The notes beneath the pieces were generated by a model. That model did no database searches, was not told where the DNA came from, and saw only the letters and a program-made list of their open reading frames with translations. A stretch of DNA of 46,916 nucleotides from Gaiellales bacterium (GTDB lineage Bacteria > Actinomycetota > Thermoleophilia > BMS3ABIN01). Shown here in pieces: positions 23,579 to 32,413 of the stretch (position 1 is its first letter; every line of letters begins with the position of its first letter). The stretch covers positions 1 to 46,916 of the forward strand of contig QZKG01000072.1 of the NCBI GenBank assembly GCA_003599855.1. The letters are read 5' to 3'. The translations under genes were made by a program, and so were the position numbers.

Positions 23579-24423
23579 CCTGACCGTCGCGCCTCCGTGT
23601 GGAAGCTGATGCGCATGCTTCCCACCGAGCGCGCCAGGTGCATGAAGAACGTCGACAGCAGCAGCGTGATGGCGAACATCTCCAGCGATTCCTCGATCAC
23701 CTTGGCGAAGTGGTAGACGAAGTCCTCGCTCAGCGAGGTGTTGTTGACCAGTTTCATGAAGATGTTCAGGCGGCTCCCGGGATCGAGCCCCTCGATGAAA
23801 TCCAGGAAGATGGCGACGATGAAGCAGTCAAGCGCCAGGATGAGCTTGAAACGGCCGCTGTTGTCCCGGAGCCTGGTCCAGAGGAAGAAGAACATCAGCA
23901 CCCCGGCGATGGCGAAAAATGGCAGGATGAACGCCTGCCAGGAATAGCTGGGGAAGAAATCGAGGATGCGCCCGGGCAGGCTGTCGCCGGCTTCGGCATA
24001 CTGGCGGAAGGCCGAACCCAGCCTTTCGTGGACCTGGGAGGCGTCGTCGATGGCCATCAGGAAGAAGAACAGTGACAGCAGCAGCCAGGAGGTGTAGTCG
24101 CGCCGCCTCGCGCCGCTGTTCTTCGACACCAGATAGACAACAAAAAGTGTTGCGCCGGCGAGCATGGTCTGGATGGTCATGAACCAGGTGCCGATGCCGT
24201 CCTCCCGGGCGATGTTGGCCATGCGCCGTATGCCCGACACGGAGACCCAGGCCTCGTAGTTGATGGTGGCGTCGATGATTATCAGGAAGAGTTCGCAGGC
24301 GACCAGGAAAAGGATCATGTTGCGGTTGAAGCGCCGGGCTCTGACCGGCAGCTCTATCTCCCCTGCCGCGTCCGGCAGTTTACCTTCCTCATCCGTTGCC
24401 GTTCTCAGTATCTCGGTCCACAT
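23575..24423 (-). CDS. Integral membrane protein of unknown function
   Basis: A 282-residue protein with about seven hydrophobic segments (near 35-55, 85-100, 115-130, 160-180, 190-215 and 245-270). A short acidic sequence between helices, MAIDDASQVHERLGS, and RLNIFMKL may be conserved features. I do not recognise the family. It is translationally coupled (four-base overlap) to the lipoprotein phosphoesterase that follows. Confidence 0.75.
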   Translation of the reverse strand: MWTEILRTATDEEGKLPDAAGEIELPVRARRFNRNMILFLVACELFLIIIDATINYEAWVSVSGIRRMANIAREDGIGTWFMTIQTMLAGATLFVVYLVSKNSGARRRDYTSWLLLSLFFFLMAIDDASQVHERLGSAFRQYAEAGDSLPGRILDFFPSYSWQAFILPFFAIAGVLMFFFLWTRLRDNSGRFKLILALDCFIVAIFLDFIEGLDPGSRLNIFMKLVNNTSLSEDFVYHFAKVIEESLEMFAITLLLSTFFMHLARSVGSMRISFHTEARRSG

Positions 24424-24510
24424 CGTTCAGCTCCGTTCATGAGAACTCCGCGTGCAAACACTCTTCGGCAGCCCTGCTGGAAAGGATGAGTTTTCCGCGG
24501 GGCAGCGCCT

Positions 24511-25491
24511 TCAGCCCGTGCCGTAGCCGTCGGGATGGGCGCGGTGCCACTCCCAGGCGCTCTGGATGATCGATTCCAGTTCCGGGTGGCGCGGCTGCCA
24601 GCCGAGCTCCGACGCGATGAGGTCCGAGCTGGCCACCAGCACCGCTGCGTCCCCCGGGCGCCGGCCTTCCTCCACGACCCTGAAGTCGCAGCCGGTCACG
24701 CGCCGGGCCGTGTCGATGACCTCGCGCACCGAATAGCCCTTGCCGTTCCCCAGGTTGTAGCAAAGGCTCCTGTCCGCCAGTCCCTTCAGCGACATGATGT
24801 GCGCCTGGGCCAGGTCCTCGATATGGATATAGTCGCGGATGCAGGTGCCGTCGGCCGTCGGGTAGTCGCTGCCGAAGATGGAGATGGAGTCGCGCCTGCC
24901 CAGGGCGGTCTTGAGCACCAGCGGTATCAGATGGCTCTCGGGCCGGTGGTCCTCCCCCCTCTCCCCTGATGCCCCGGCGGCGTTGAAGTAGCGCAGGTTG
25001 ACGTGCTTGATGCCGAAGATCCGGTCGTACCAGGAGAGGACGCGCTCGAACTGCAGCTTGGTCTCGCCGTAAGCGTTGGTGGGGCGCTTGGGGTGGTCCT
25101 CGGCGATGAGTTCAGTCTCCGGGTCGCCATAGACCGCCGCCGTCGATGAGAAGAGGATCCGGCTGACCCCGGCTTCCACCATCGCCTCCAGGAGGCCCAG
25201 CGGCTTGCAGAGGTTGTTGCTGAAGTACCTGGCCGGGTCCTTCATCGACTCGCCTGCCTCGATGAACCCGGCCATATGGATGACCGCCTCTGTCCGCCGG
25301 CGCTTCATCGTGGCCGCCAGCAGCTCCCTGTCGGCGACGTCGCCCTCCACGAACTCCGCATCCGGATGCAGCGATTCCCGGTGCCCGGTAGCGAGGTTGT
25401 CATAAACGACGACCTCGTCGCCGGCAGCGAGGCACATCTCGCTGACGACGCTGCCGATAAACCCGGCTCCGCCTGTTATCAGGACTCTCAT
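24511..25491 (-). CDS. galE: UDP-glucose 4-epimerase
   Basis: A 326-residue short-chain dehydrogenase/reductase-type epimerase. The NAD site is GGAGFIGSVVSE at the N-terminus, the catalytic Ser is in SSTAAVYGDPE, and YGETKLQFE supplies the Tyr-xxx-Lys pair. NLRYFNAAGA and GTCIRDYIHIEDLA are GalE hallmarks. It interconverts UDP-glucose and UDP-galactose for surface polysaccharide. It is a single-gene unit, divergent from the YmdB-type gene, with its own extended -10 promoter. Confidence 0.94.
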   Translation of the reverse strand: MRVLITGGAGFIGSVVSEMCLAAGDEVVVYDNLATGHRESLHPDAEFVEGDVADRELLAATMKRRRTEAVIHMAGFIEAGESMKDPARYFSNNLCKPLGLLEAMVEAGVSRILFSSTAAVYGDPETELIAEDHPKRPTNAYGETKLQFERVLSWYDRIFGIKHVNLRYFNAAGASGERGEDHRPESHLIPLVLKTALGRRDSISIFGSDYPTADGTCIRDYIHIEDLAQAHIMSLKGLADRSLCYNLGNGKGYSVREVIDTARRVTGCDFRVVEEGRRPGDAAVLVASSDLIASELGWQPRHPELESIIQSAWEWHRAHPDGYGTG

Positions 25492-25501
25492 GTCTGTCAG
25501 G

Positions 25502-25510
25502 ATAATAGCA
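25502..25510 (-). promoter_or_regulatory. Extended -10 promoter of galE
   Basis: On the minus strand TGC-TATTAT (25510-25502), ten nt before the galE ATG. No Shine-Dalgarno sequence fits in between, so the leader is very short or absent. Confidence 0.5.
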
Positions 25511-25572
25511 GAAAGGGGCAGGTGAATCCCCCCTGCCCATTGCCGGACGCCGCCGGCGGGGATGTTCCCATC

Positions 25573-25581
25573 TGCTATACT
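25573..25581 (+). promoter_or_regulatory. Extended -10 promoter of the YmdB-type gene (leaderless)
   Basis: TGC-TATACT ends 6 nt before the ATG at 25588, so the predicted transcript start is the start codon. Confidence 0.55.
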
Positions 25582-25587
25582 TTATGG

Positions 25588-26367
25588 ATGCGCATCCTCT
25601 TCATCAGCGACATCTTCGGCAAGCCGGGCCGCAAGGCTCTGATGAGGATGCTGCCGGGCCTCGTCAGCGAACACCGCGCCGACTTCGTGGTAGCCAACGC
25701 CGAGAACGCGGCCAGCGGCGCCGGCCTCACCAGCAAGATCGCCTCGACCCTGCTGGGCGGCGGCGTCGACATCATCACCACCGGCAACCACGTCTGGAGG
25801 CAGAGGGAGATCTTCGATTACCTCGATGCCAGCGACCGGGTCATCCGACCGGCCAACTACCTGGAGTCCAACCCCGGCCGCGGCTGGACCGTCGTCGAGA
25901 AGGACGGCGCCTCCCTGGCGGTGGTCAACCTCGCCGGGAACCTTTACATGGGCACGACAACCGGCGCGTTCCAGGTGATCGGCGACGTGCTGGAGCAGAT
26001 ACCCCCGGAGGTGCGTCACATCCTCGTGGACTTCCACGCTGAGGCGACCAGCGAGAAGGTGGCCATGGGCCATCTGCTCGACGGCAAGGTGACGGCTGTC
26101 ATCGGCACCCACACCCACGTGCAGACCTCCGACGATAAGGTACTGCCCCTGGGGACCGCCTACATCACCGACGCCGGCATGACCGGTCCCCAGAACTCCG
26201 TGATCGGCGTCGACAAGAACATCATCCTCAAGCGCTTCCTGACCCAGATGCCGGTGAAGTTCGAGGTGGCCGACGAGGATGTCTGCGTCGAAGGCGTCGT
26301 CGTCGAGGCCGACGACGAGGGCCGCGCTCTCTCCATCGAGCGGCTGCGGCTGCGCGAAGAGTCCTGA
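25588..26367 (+). CDS. YmdB/TIGR00282-family metallophosphoesterase
   Basis: A 259-residue protein. MRILFISDIFGKPGRKAL at the start, NAENAASGAGLT, GNHVW, VDFHAEATSEK and GTHTHVQTSD are the ordered metal-site motifs of the YmdB family. Characterised members hydrolyse 2',3'-cyclic mononucleotides and affect development in Bacillus and related bacteria. In many genomes the gene follows rny, which is not the case here. The start is fixed by the extended -10 box 6 nt before it. An overlapping ATG at 25584 is out of frame. Confidence 0.93.
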   Translation: MRILFISDIFGKPGRKALMRMLPGLVSEHRADFVVANAENAASGAGLTSKIASTLLGGGVDIITTGNHVWRQREIFDYLDASDRVIRPANYLESNPGRGWTVVEKDGASLAVVNLAGNLYMGTTTGAFQVIGDVLEQIPPEVRHILVDFHAEATSEKVAMGHLLDGKVTAVIGTHTHVQTSDDKVLPLGTAYITDAGMTGPQNSVIGVDKNIILKRFLTQMPVKFEVADEDVCVEGVVVEADDEGRALSIERLRLREES

Positions 26368-26394
26368 AGCACGGCCCCCTCACGCCGCTCCCGC

Positions 26395-27717
26395 CTACGC
26401 CTGCGGCGCCGCCGGTTTCCCTTCCAGCTTGTACAGCCCGAAGAGCCCGTCGCGGGGCACCGGACGCCGCACCAGCACCACCGCCAGCCAGACCAGCAGG
26501 ATGTTCCTAGCTGCCACCAGCGTTACCACAAGCGGGTTTAGCGACAGCAGATCCCCGTAGTAGAAGGGGAACTCGAGCTGGGTCATCACGAGGGCGGCCC
26601 CGTAGAGGCTGAGGATGTAGTTGCGGTCGGGACCGTAGACCAGGGGCATGAGCGGCAGCAGCCAGATCAGGAACTGGGGCGACAGGACCTTGCCGCCGGC
26701 GATGAAGATGACGATACTCGCCGTCGTGTAGCGGATGAGCTGGTCGTTCAGGTAACCGTCATCCCCCCTGGCTCCCCCGCCCCCGGCGAGCCGCTTCCAG
26801 AAAGAACGGTAACAGACCAGCAGGAAGAGGAGCGTCACCGGACCGGAAAGGGTGGCCAGCAGGTTGGAGAGCGGCGTGAACAGGTTGTGTGAGCCGTAGG
26901 AAAGGAAGGTCCTCAGCCCGTAGCCCAGGTAGGACATGAAGAGCAGCGGCGTGGACCAGGAGCTCTCGATCTGCAGGGGGCGCTCGGCGTGATAGGTGAA
27001 GGCCCGCGCCAGCCCCTCCCAGGAGGCCGCCAAAAAAGGCAGGGCGATAGCCGTCGCCGCCGCCAGCGCGATAACGGGGCCGATGAACATCCAGTCCCTG
27101 CGCCCCCGACGGTGATGGACGATGATGAACATGGGCGCGATGAAGAGGGGCACCACCTTCGTCATGATCCCCACCCCGATGAGCGCCCAGGCGATCGCCT
27201 TGCGGTCATAAATGAAAGCCGCCACCGTGGCCAGGATGAGGAAGGCGGCTGCAACATCGAAGCGGGCGGCGATGATGAAGCCCATCATCACCGTGAACAG
27301 CGAGTACAGACCCAGGGCAGCCGCCAGCCTGCCGGTGTCGCTCCAGCGCCTCCAGACGAGAAGCGAGATGAGCAGGATGTTGCCGCAGCTGAAAAGCAGC
27401 ATCTCCAGTTCGAACCAGTAGACGTAACTGTTGTAGGAGATCCCCGAGAGCAGCCGGGGCAGCAGGAACAGCAGCATCGCCACAGGCGGGTACTCTGCGG
27501 CGAAGTCATCGTAGGGGAAGAGGCCGTCCAGCATGCGGCCGGCGTAGGTATAGTAGATGGATGTATCGGTGATGGGCCGCCCGTGGTAATAGATAGCTTC
27601 CAACAGGACCCAGATGACCACCTGGAGCGCCAGGAACGCCGCCGTGACCAGCCAGCGGCGCGCCCCGGGCGAGAGGCTATCGTAGCGGGAACGAGGACCT
27701 TCAGGCAGCGGGCGCAA
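26395..27717 (-). CDS. Glycosyltransferase family 87-type (GT-C) membrane mannosyltransferase-like protein
   Basis: A 440-residue protein with around ten transmembrane helices. The first extracytoplasmic loop holds the acidic pair of GT-C enzymes (YHGRPITDTSIYYTY, then DDFAAEYPPVA). Other landmarks are MTKVVPLF near 200 and GGKVLSPQFLIWLLPL near 350. Such enzymes use polyprenyl-phosphate sugars to glycosylate lipids or polymers outside the membrane. Its start overlaps the end of the next GT-C gene by 17 bases. Confidence 0.82.
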   Translation of the reverse strand: MRPLPEGPRSRYDSLSPGARRWLVTAAFLALQVVIWVLLEAIYYHGRPITDTSIYYTYAGRMLDGLFPYDDFAAEYPPVAMLLFLLPRLLSGISYNSYVYWFELEMLLFSCGNILLISLLVWRRWSDTGRLAAALGLYSLFTVMMGFIIAARFDVAAAFLILATVAAFIYDRKAIAWALIGVGIMTKVVPLFIAPMFIIVHHRRGRRDWMFIGPVIALAAATAIALPFLAASWEGLARAFTYHAERPLQIESSWSTPLLFMSYLGYGLRTFLSYGSHNLFTPLSNLLATLSGPVTLLFLLVCYRSFWKRLAGGGGARGDDGYLNDQLIRYTTASIVIFIAGGKVLSPQFLIWLLPLMPLVYGPDRNYILSLYGAALVMTQLEFPFYYGDLLSLNPLVVTLVAARNILLVWLAVVLVRRPVPRDGLFGLYKLEGKPAAPQA

Positions 27718-29608
27718 CTTCTTTCCTCATTCCGGGAACGGCGGCGCTGCCCATGAACAGCGCGATGAACGCCAGCGGGAAGAACCAGGGTATGTAGAGA
27801 TAGAACCAGTGGGTCTGGACCAGCTGGAAACCGACGAGCAGCGCTGCAGCGGCTGCCGCCGTGCGGGTCAGGCTCTTCCTTGGTGGCAGAAAATAGGACA
27901 CGAGGGCAAATGCTATCAGAAAATACTGGGCGATGTGCTGCGGGCGAGCCAGCGTCTCGGGATACTGTCCCCAGATGCTGAAAGGGGAATCGCGCCCCAG
28001 CTGCCATTTGAGCGAACGCTCCAGGAAGAGCGCCAGGCTCCCCTCCCCCAGGAAGATCACCGGCGCCGTGACGGCGCAGGCGGCGAGGAAGGCAGCGAGG
28101 AACAACAGCCGCCGCTTCCAGCCGCGCCAGGCGTTCGGGAACGACGCCCAGAGCGGCGCCAGCAGGACAGGAAAGAACTTCACCGACGCGGCCAGCCCCA
28201 GCAGGGCTCCCGCCAGCGGCGTCGATGCGATGAAGACGAAAGCCCAGATGATGAAGGCGGCGACGATGGTGTCGTTGACGTTGCAGTTCATGACGAAGGT
28301 CGTGTAAGGATAGGCCGCCCAGGCGAAGGCCAGCGCCAGGCCCAGGTTGCCGCCCAACCCTCCTCGCACCAGGCGGCGCCCGGCAAAGTACATCCCGGCG
28401 ATGGCGGCGAGGTCGAAGAAGATGGCGACGGCATGAGCGGCGTAGAGGTCGTCCCATTCCCCCGACCAGGGAAAGATCTTAACGAAGGGGACGTAGACCA
28501 TGTAGTTGAAGGGGCCGTAGGTATCGCCGTTCTCGTTGTCTTCCGGCATGTTGCCATACGGCGTGTCGCCCGCGAGTATCCGGTGCCCGCCGACGACGCC
28601 GGAGTAGCCGACATCGACAACGTTGGAGTCGGCGAGATTGATCACGAGGCGGAACACCACCAGAAGCGCCAGCCCGGCCAGGAGTACCCGGGGGGAGAAG
28701 TTGATCCGGGGAAGCTGCGCCGGGGCCGGGCCCGCTGCCCCCGGGACGCCTGCCGCCGGCAGCGCCGCGGCCCGGGCGGGCCTGAGCCAGACCCACCCCA
28801 GGCGCAGCAGCAGCCAGGCAAGCGGCGGGTAAGCCAGCGGCACCGACGTGAAGATCTCGCCCTGGTTGAAGAAATAGTGGGAGACGGTGAAAGACAGCAG
28901 CGCCAGCAGGTCGAGGTTGAGCAGCCTGAGGGGCCGGCGGATGTCGAAGAAGGGCAGCAGGAAGATGAGACACAGGGGCAGCCAGACGTAGGGTTCGTTG
29001 ACGACACGCCCGAAGGCTCCCTCGTAGCCGCGCGCCATCTGCCAGGCGACCTGGGGCCCGGTCATCACCTCGTTGACGGCGCCGGACCCGTCGTCGACCA
29101 GCACCCGCGCTATCTCGCCGGAGTCATCGAAGAAACTCACTGTCCATTCGCCGTGCTCGAGGCTGGCCGTCGACCTCGGGTCGTCTATCCCGGCGATCTC
29201 CCTGGCTACGTCCTCCTGCTCACGGGCGATCGCGATGGCCGTCTCCTCCGACAGCGACGGCAGGATGTCCATGTAGGCCTCGGGGTCGATGGTCCGCTGG
29301 ATCACCCGGCTGGTGTCGTCGGAGACGCGCACCAGTATCAACCTCCTGCTGTTAAAGGGGTTGCGCCAGGATACTTCCCAGACGTCCTGGGGGGCTATGT
29401 AGTTGACGAAGGCATCGAGCTCCGGGTGTTCCGTGAGGATGGAACGGACCTCGGGGGCTGCGGCTGCCGCTTCCCGCGCGCGGGCCTCGTCAAGGCGCGG
29501 CGGCTCCGCGGCAAAGGCCTTGCCGGCCATGAACGACAGGCAGAACACGATTGCCATCGCCAGCGGCAGGAGCGCCGGCCTCAGGAGCGATTTCATTGAT
29601 GCCGGCAT
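27701..29608 (-). CDS. GT-C glycosyltransferase with secreted PepSY-like N-terminal region
   Basis: A 635-residue protein. It starts with a signal peptide or signal anchor (about 10-33, ending AGKAFAAE), followed by about 170 extracytoplasmic residues with two PepSY-like strand patterns (DVWEVSWRNPFNSRR and GEWTVSFFDDSG). From about 215 on it is a GT-87/DUF2029-type multi-spanning enzyme, with the acidic loop around YSGVVGGHRILAGDTPYG and SVKFFPVLLAPLW further on. It is in one operon with the GT-C gene after it and the GtrA gene in front. The joining of a PepSY-like region to a GT-C core is not something I know as a standard architecture. Confidence 0.8.
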   Translation of the reverse strand: MPASMKSLLRPALLPLAMAIVFCLSFMAGKAFAAEPPRLDEARAREAAAAAPEVRSILTEHPELDAFVNYIAPQDVWEVSWRNPFNSRRLILVRVSDDTSRVIQRTIDPEAYMDILPSLSEETAIAIAREQEDVAREIAGIDDPRSTASLEHGEWTVSFFDDSGEIARVLVDDGSGAVNEVMTGPQVAWQMARGYEGAFGRVVNEPYVWLPLCLIFLLPFFDIRRPLRLLNLDLLALLSFTVSHYFFNQGEIFTSVPLAYPPLAWLLLRLGWVWLRPARAAALPAAGVPGAAGPAPAQLPRINFSPRVLLAGLALLVVFRLVINLADSNVVDVGYSGVVGGHRILAGDTPYGNMPEDNENGDTYGPFNYMVYVPFVKIFPWSGEWDDLYAAHAVAIFFDLAAIAGMYFAGRRLVRGGLGGNLGLALAFAWAAYPYTTFVMNCNVNDTIVAAFIIWAFVFIASTPLAGALLGLAASVKFFPVLLAPLWASFPNAWRGWKRRLLFLAAFLAACAVTAPVIFLGEGSLALFLERSLKWQLGRDSPFSIWGQYPETLARPQHIAQYFLIAFALVSYFLPPRKSLTRTAAAAAALLVGFQLVQTHWFYLYIPWFFPLAFIALFMGSAAVPGMRKEVAPAA

Positions 29609-29623
29609 GGCGCCAGGGGCGGG

Positions 29624-30148
29624 TCAGGTCGTCGAGGTCTGGCGGAAGCTCCACAGCTTGTTGCCGGAAAAATTGAGGATCGTGCAGATGGTGATGGCGG
29701 CTGCCTGGGCGATGATCGCCCGGTCCACATGCAGCACGCCGAGGGTCTCGATGCTGGCAAGGACCTCCATGAGCGCCCGCAGAAGCGCCAGGTTCAGTCC
29801 CAGGCTGGCCAGGCTCACCACGAGGAACCGCCGCGCCTGGCGCGAGACGACGCCCTGGGGGTTGTTGAAGGTCCAGTACTTGTTGAGGAGGAAGTTGTTG
29901 GTCACGGCTGGCATGAAGGAGACGACGGCGGCGATCATGTAATGCATTCCCACCACCTTCACCATCAGGCTGTAGACGGCGATGTTGACGATATAACCGG
30001 AGGCGCCGACTATCGAGTACTTCATGAACTGCCTGATCGCCCGCCTCATGCGAGGTCCGAAGTCCTTTATCCCCGGTCCGGGGAACCATGTCATCCCCGC
30101 TGACTCCTGTTCTTTCCCAGCCTCGCTATGTTTGAATGCGCCGCTCAT
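29624..30148 (-). CDS. GtrA family membrane protein
   Basis: A 174-residue protein with four transmembrane helices. FMKYSIVGASGYIVNIAVY, the NNFLLNKYWTF motif and the closing NFSGNKLWSFR are typical of GtrA/flippase-like proteins that help move polyprenyl-linked sugars. I take the ATG at 30148, which leaves 19 nt after the preceding gene. The ATG at 30094 (MTWFPG) is another option. It leads the glycosyltransferase pair. Confidence 0.85.
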   Translation of the reverse strand: MSGAFKHSEAGKEQESAGMTWFPGPGIKDFGPRMRRAIRQFMKYSIVGASGYIVNIAVYSLMVKVVGMHYMIAAVVSFMPAVTNNFLLNKYWTFNNPQGVVSRQARRFLVVSLASLGLNLALLRALMEVLASIETLGVLHVDRAIIAQAAAITICTILNFSGNKLWSFRQTSTT

Positions 30149-30167
30149 CTGACCGCCGTCTAGGTTA

Positions 30168-31247
30168 TCACATTTGCCCGCGCAAGACACGTGAGACACC
30201 CGCTGCCAGGTCGAAACAGCGGGTCGCCAGCGACAGGTCCAGGGTGCCGGCGCCGCAGGCCTCGGAGATGAAAGAGCGGTCCAGCAGTTCGGCCACGCCC
30301 GTCGCGGAACCGCTGAAGCCCGCGACCGTCTCGGCCATCCTCAGGACATCCTCCGCCAGCGAAGCGGCGTCACGCTCCCGGGCGCCCTCGTCGGTAGGCA
30401 CTATCCCCCAGGCGATCATGCCGCCGCGCTCGAGGAAGCCGGCCAGTTCCTTCTCATAGATGAGGAACTCCTGGCTGTGGGCGCTGGCGTCGAAGTGGAG
30501 GATGTCCACGGAGGTGGTGGTCAGCAGCCCCCAGTCGGTGCCGCCGCACACGTGGATGCCTGTATAGCCATCGATGGCGGAGAAGCATTCATCGAGGTTT
30601 GCCACCACCTGTTCCGGCGGCAGGCTGATAAGGGCCGAGCCCACCTGGGTCAGGTATGGCTCATCGTAGAAGATGATGGGCGTGAGACCGGGCGCCGCTT
30701 CCCGGAAGCGCTCCACCTGCCAGCGCCCTTTCAGCGCCAGCGTCCTGACCACGGCCTCGAAGAGGTCAGCGTTGTACAGTACCGGCCTGGAGTCCTCGTC
30801 AGTGACGGTCAGTCCGAAGCTGGCCGGACCGGTCACCTGGCCCTTGGCGAAGATGGCGTCGCTGGCGGGGAGACGCTCCAAAAAGTCCTGGAACGAGCGG
30901 GAGAAATCAGGTGAGATGGCGCAGAAGTCGACCTCGCCCTCCAGGTAGCGCTCGTAGAAATCAGCCATCGCCTGGGGCGCCGCTTCGCTGTCGAAGTAGA
31001 TGCGCCTGCCCGGCACGTCGACTACCGCTGCCGGCATGCCTTCGGAATACTGCACGTACATGCCCTCGCGGAAGTCGGCCTGGGGCAGCTGCGGCCAGGC
31101 AGGGCAGTCGGGGTGCCGGCTGAACATGAAGTCCAGCGCCTCCACCGGGTCCCTGTGGGGCAGCGTGCCGATGGCGAGGGTGGCGCAGCGCGGCAGCGGT
31201 GCCCCGCTCCCGCGTGTGCCGGCTCCGATATCAGGCGCGGCGGTCAT
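30168..31247 (-). CDS. MetE/UroD-fold protein (cobalamin-independent methionine synthase-like)
   Basis: A 359-residue protein of the UroD/MetE-like superfamily. The lead ATLAIGTLPHRDPVEALDF and the segment CPAWPQLPQADF are typical of stand-alone MetE-like proteins. YDEPYL (194-199) and HVCGGTDWG (H232, C234) plus C331 give the His/Cys set that in MetE binds the catalytic zinc. This suggests a thiol methyl transfer or a related zinc-thiolate reaction, but the substrate is unknown. It follows the cysteine desulfurase gene by 4 nt, so it belongs to a sulfur-related operon. Confidence 0.75.
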   Translation of the reverse strand: MTAAPDIGAGTRGSGAPLPRCATLAIGTLPHRDPVEALDFMFSRHPDCPAWPQLPQADFREGMYVQYSEGMPAAVVDVPGRRIYFDSEAAPQAMADFYERYLEGEVDFCAISPDFSRSFQDFLERLPASDAIFAKGQVTGPASFGLTVTDEDSRPVLYNADLFEAVVRTLALKGRWQVERFREAAPGLTPIIFYDEPYLTQVGSALISLPPEQVVANLDECFSAIDGYTGIHVCGGTDWGLLTTTSVDILHFDASAHSQEFLIYEKELAGFLERGGMIAWGIVPTDEGARERDAASLAEDVLRMAETVAGFSGSATGVAELLDRSFISEACGAGTLDLSLATRCFDLAAGVSRVLRGQM

Positions 31248-31251
31248 CCGT

Positions 31252-32412
31252 CTACCGCTCGCCCGGTCGCCGGCCGGCGATGGCGGCGACGGCGCCGATG
31301 GCTTCGTCTATCTCGTCGACTGTATTGAACGGCCCTACGCTCAGCCGTACCACGCCCTGTTCCAGCGTGCCCAGGAAACGGTGCGCCCCGGGGGCGCAGT
31401 GGAGACCAGCCCGCGAAGCGATGTCGTACTCCTGGTCCAGCGTAGCGGCTACGGTGGTGGAAGCCATGTCGCCGATGTTGAAGGTCACCAGGGGCGCCCG
31501 CGGCTGGCCATGCGGCGGCCCGTATACCGTCACCCCGGCGATGGAAACGAGCCCAGCCATCAGGCGGGCCGTCAGGCTGTCCTTGTGGGCAGCGATCTCC
31601 TTGAGCCCCCGTTCGCGGATATACCCGATGCCGGCCCTGAGCCCGGCGATCCCGGGGGCGTTGAGGGTGCCGGCCTCATAGCGGTCGGGCCGGTCCAGCT
31701 CATCCTGCCCGGCCTCTGACCTGCTGCCGGTGCCCCCCTGCCGCACCGAGCGCAGCTCGATGCCGGGAGCAAGGTAGAGCAGGCCGATGCCCTGGGGTCC
31801 CATCAGGCTCTTGTGGCCGGTGCAGGCCAGCATGTCGACAGGCAGTTCGCCCATGTCGAGCTCCAGCACGCCGGCGCTCTGGGCGGCGTCCACCAGCAGG
31901 GGCACGCCCTTCTTCCTCAGCTCGGAGCCGATCTCCGCCACCGGCTGGATGGCGGCAGTCACGTTCGAAGCATGGGTCAGGGCCACCAGCCGCGTCCGGG
32001 GCCTGAGCGCAGCGACGATCGCCTCCGGGTCGATGGCGCCGTCCGCTCCGGGCGGTATCAGGGTGACGTCGACGTCACGTTCCTGGGCCAACGTCAAAAG
32101 AGGCCGTGCCACGGCATTGTGCTCCACCGTCGAACTGACCACATGATCGCCGTTTTCGAGCAGCCCGTGCATGGCCATGTTGATGGCGTCGGTGGCGTTC
32201 TGGGTGAAGATGATGTCAGCGCTGTCGTCCACGCCGAGGAAATCGGCCACAGCGCCGCGGGCTTCAAAAATGCTCCGGGCGGCGGCTACCGCCACCTTGT
32301 GTGCCCCCCTCCCGGGGTTGGCGCAGAGACGGGTCAGGCTCTCGTTGACGGCCTCGGCTACCCCGGGGGGCTTGGGGCAGCTGCTGGCGGCGTTGTCCAG
32401 GTAGATAGCCAT
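31252..32412 (-). CDS. Cysteine desulfurase family protein (class V aminotransferase)
   Basis: A 386-residue PLP enzyme. It begins MAIYLDNAASSCPKPP. The PLP lysine lies in CTGHKSLMGPQG, and the persulfide cysteine is in RAGLHCAPGAHR, the form found in the EF2568-like subgroup of NifS/SufS proteins. FTQNATDAINMA and VVSSTVEHNA are further family marks. It removes sulfur from cysteine for Fe-S clusters, selenium or thio-cofactors. It is followed after 4 nt by the MetE-like gene and preceded directly by a small anchored protein. No IscU or SufU scaffold gene is adjacent. Confidence 0.9.
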   Translation of the reverse strand: MAIYLDNAASSCPKPPGVAEAVNESLTRLCANPGRGAHKVAVAAARSIFEARGAVADFLGVDDSADIIFTQNATDAINMAMHGLLENGDHVVSSTVEHNAVARPLLTLAQERDVDVTLIPPGADGAIDPEAIVAALRPRTRLVALTHASNVTAAIQPVAEIGSELRKKGVPLLVDAAQSAGVLELDMGELPVDMLACTGHKSLMGPQGIGLLYLAPGIELRSVRQGGTGSRSEAGQDELDRPDRYEAGTLNAPGIAGLRAGIGYIRERGLKEIAAHKDSLTARLMAGLVSIAGVTVYGPPHGQPRAPLVTFNIGDMASTTVAATLDQEYDIASRAGLHCAPGAHRFLGTLEQGVVRLSVGPFNTVDEIDEAIGAVAAIAGRRPGER

Positions 32413-32413
32413 C

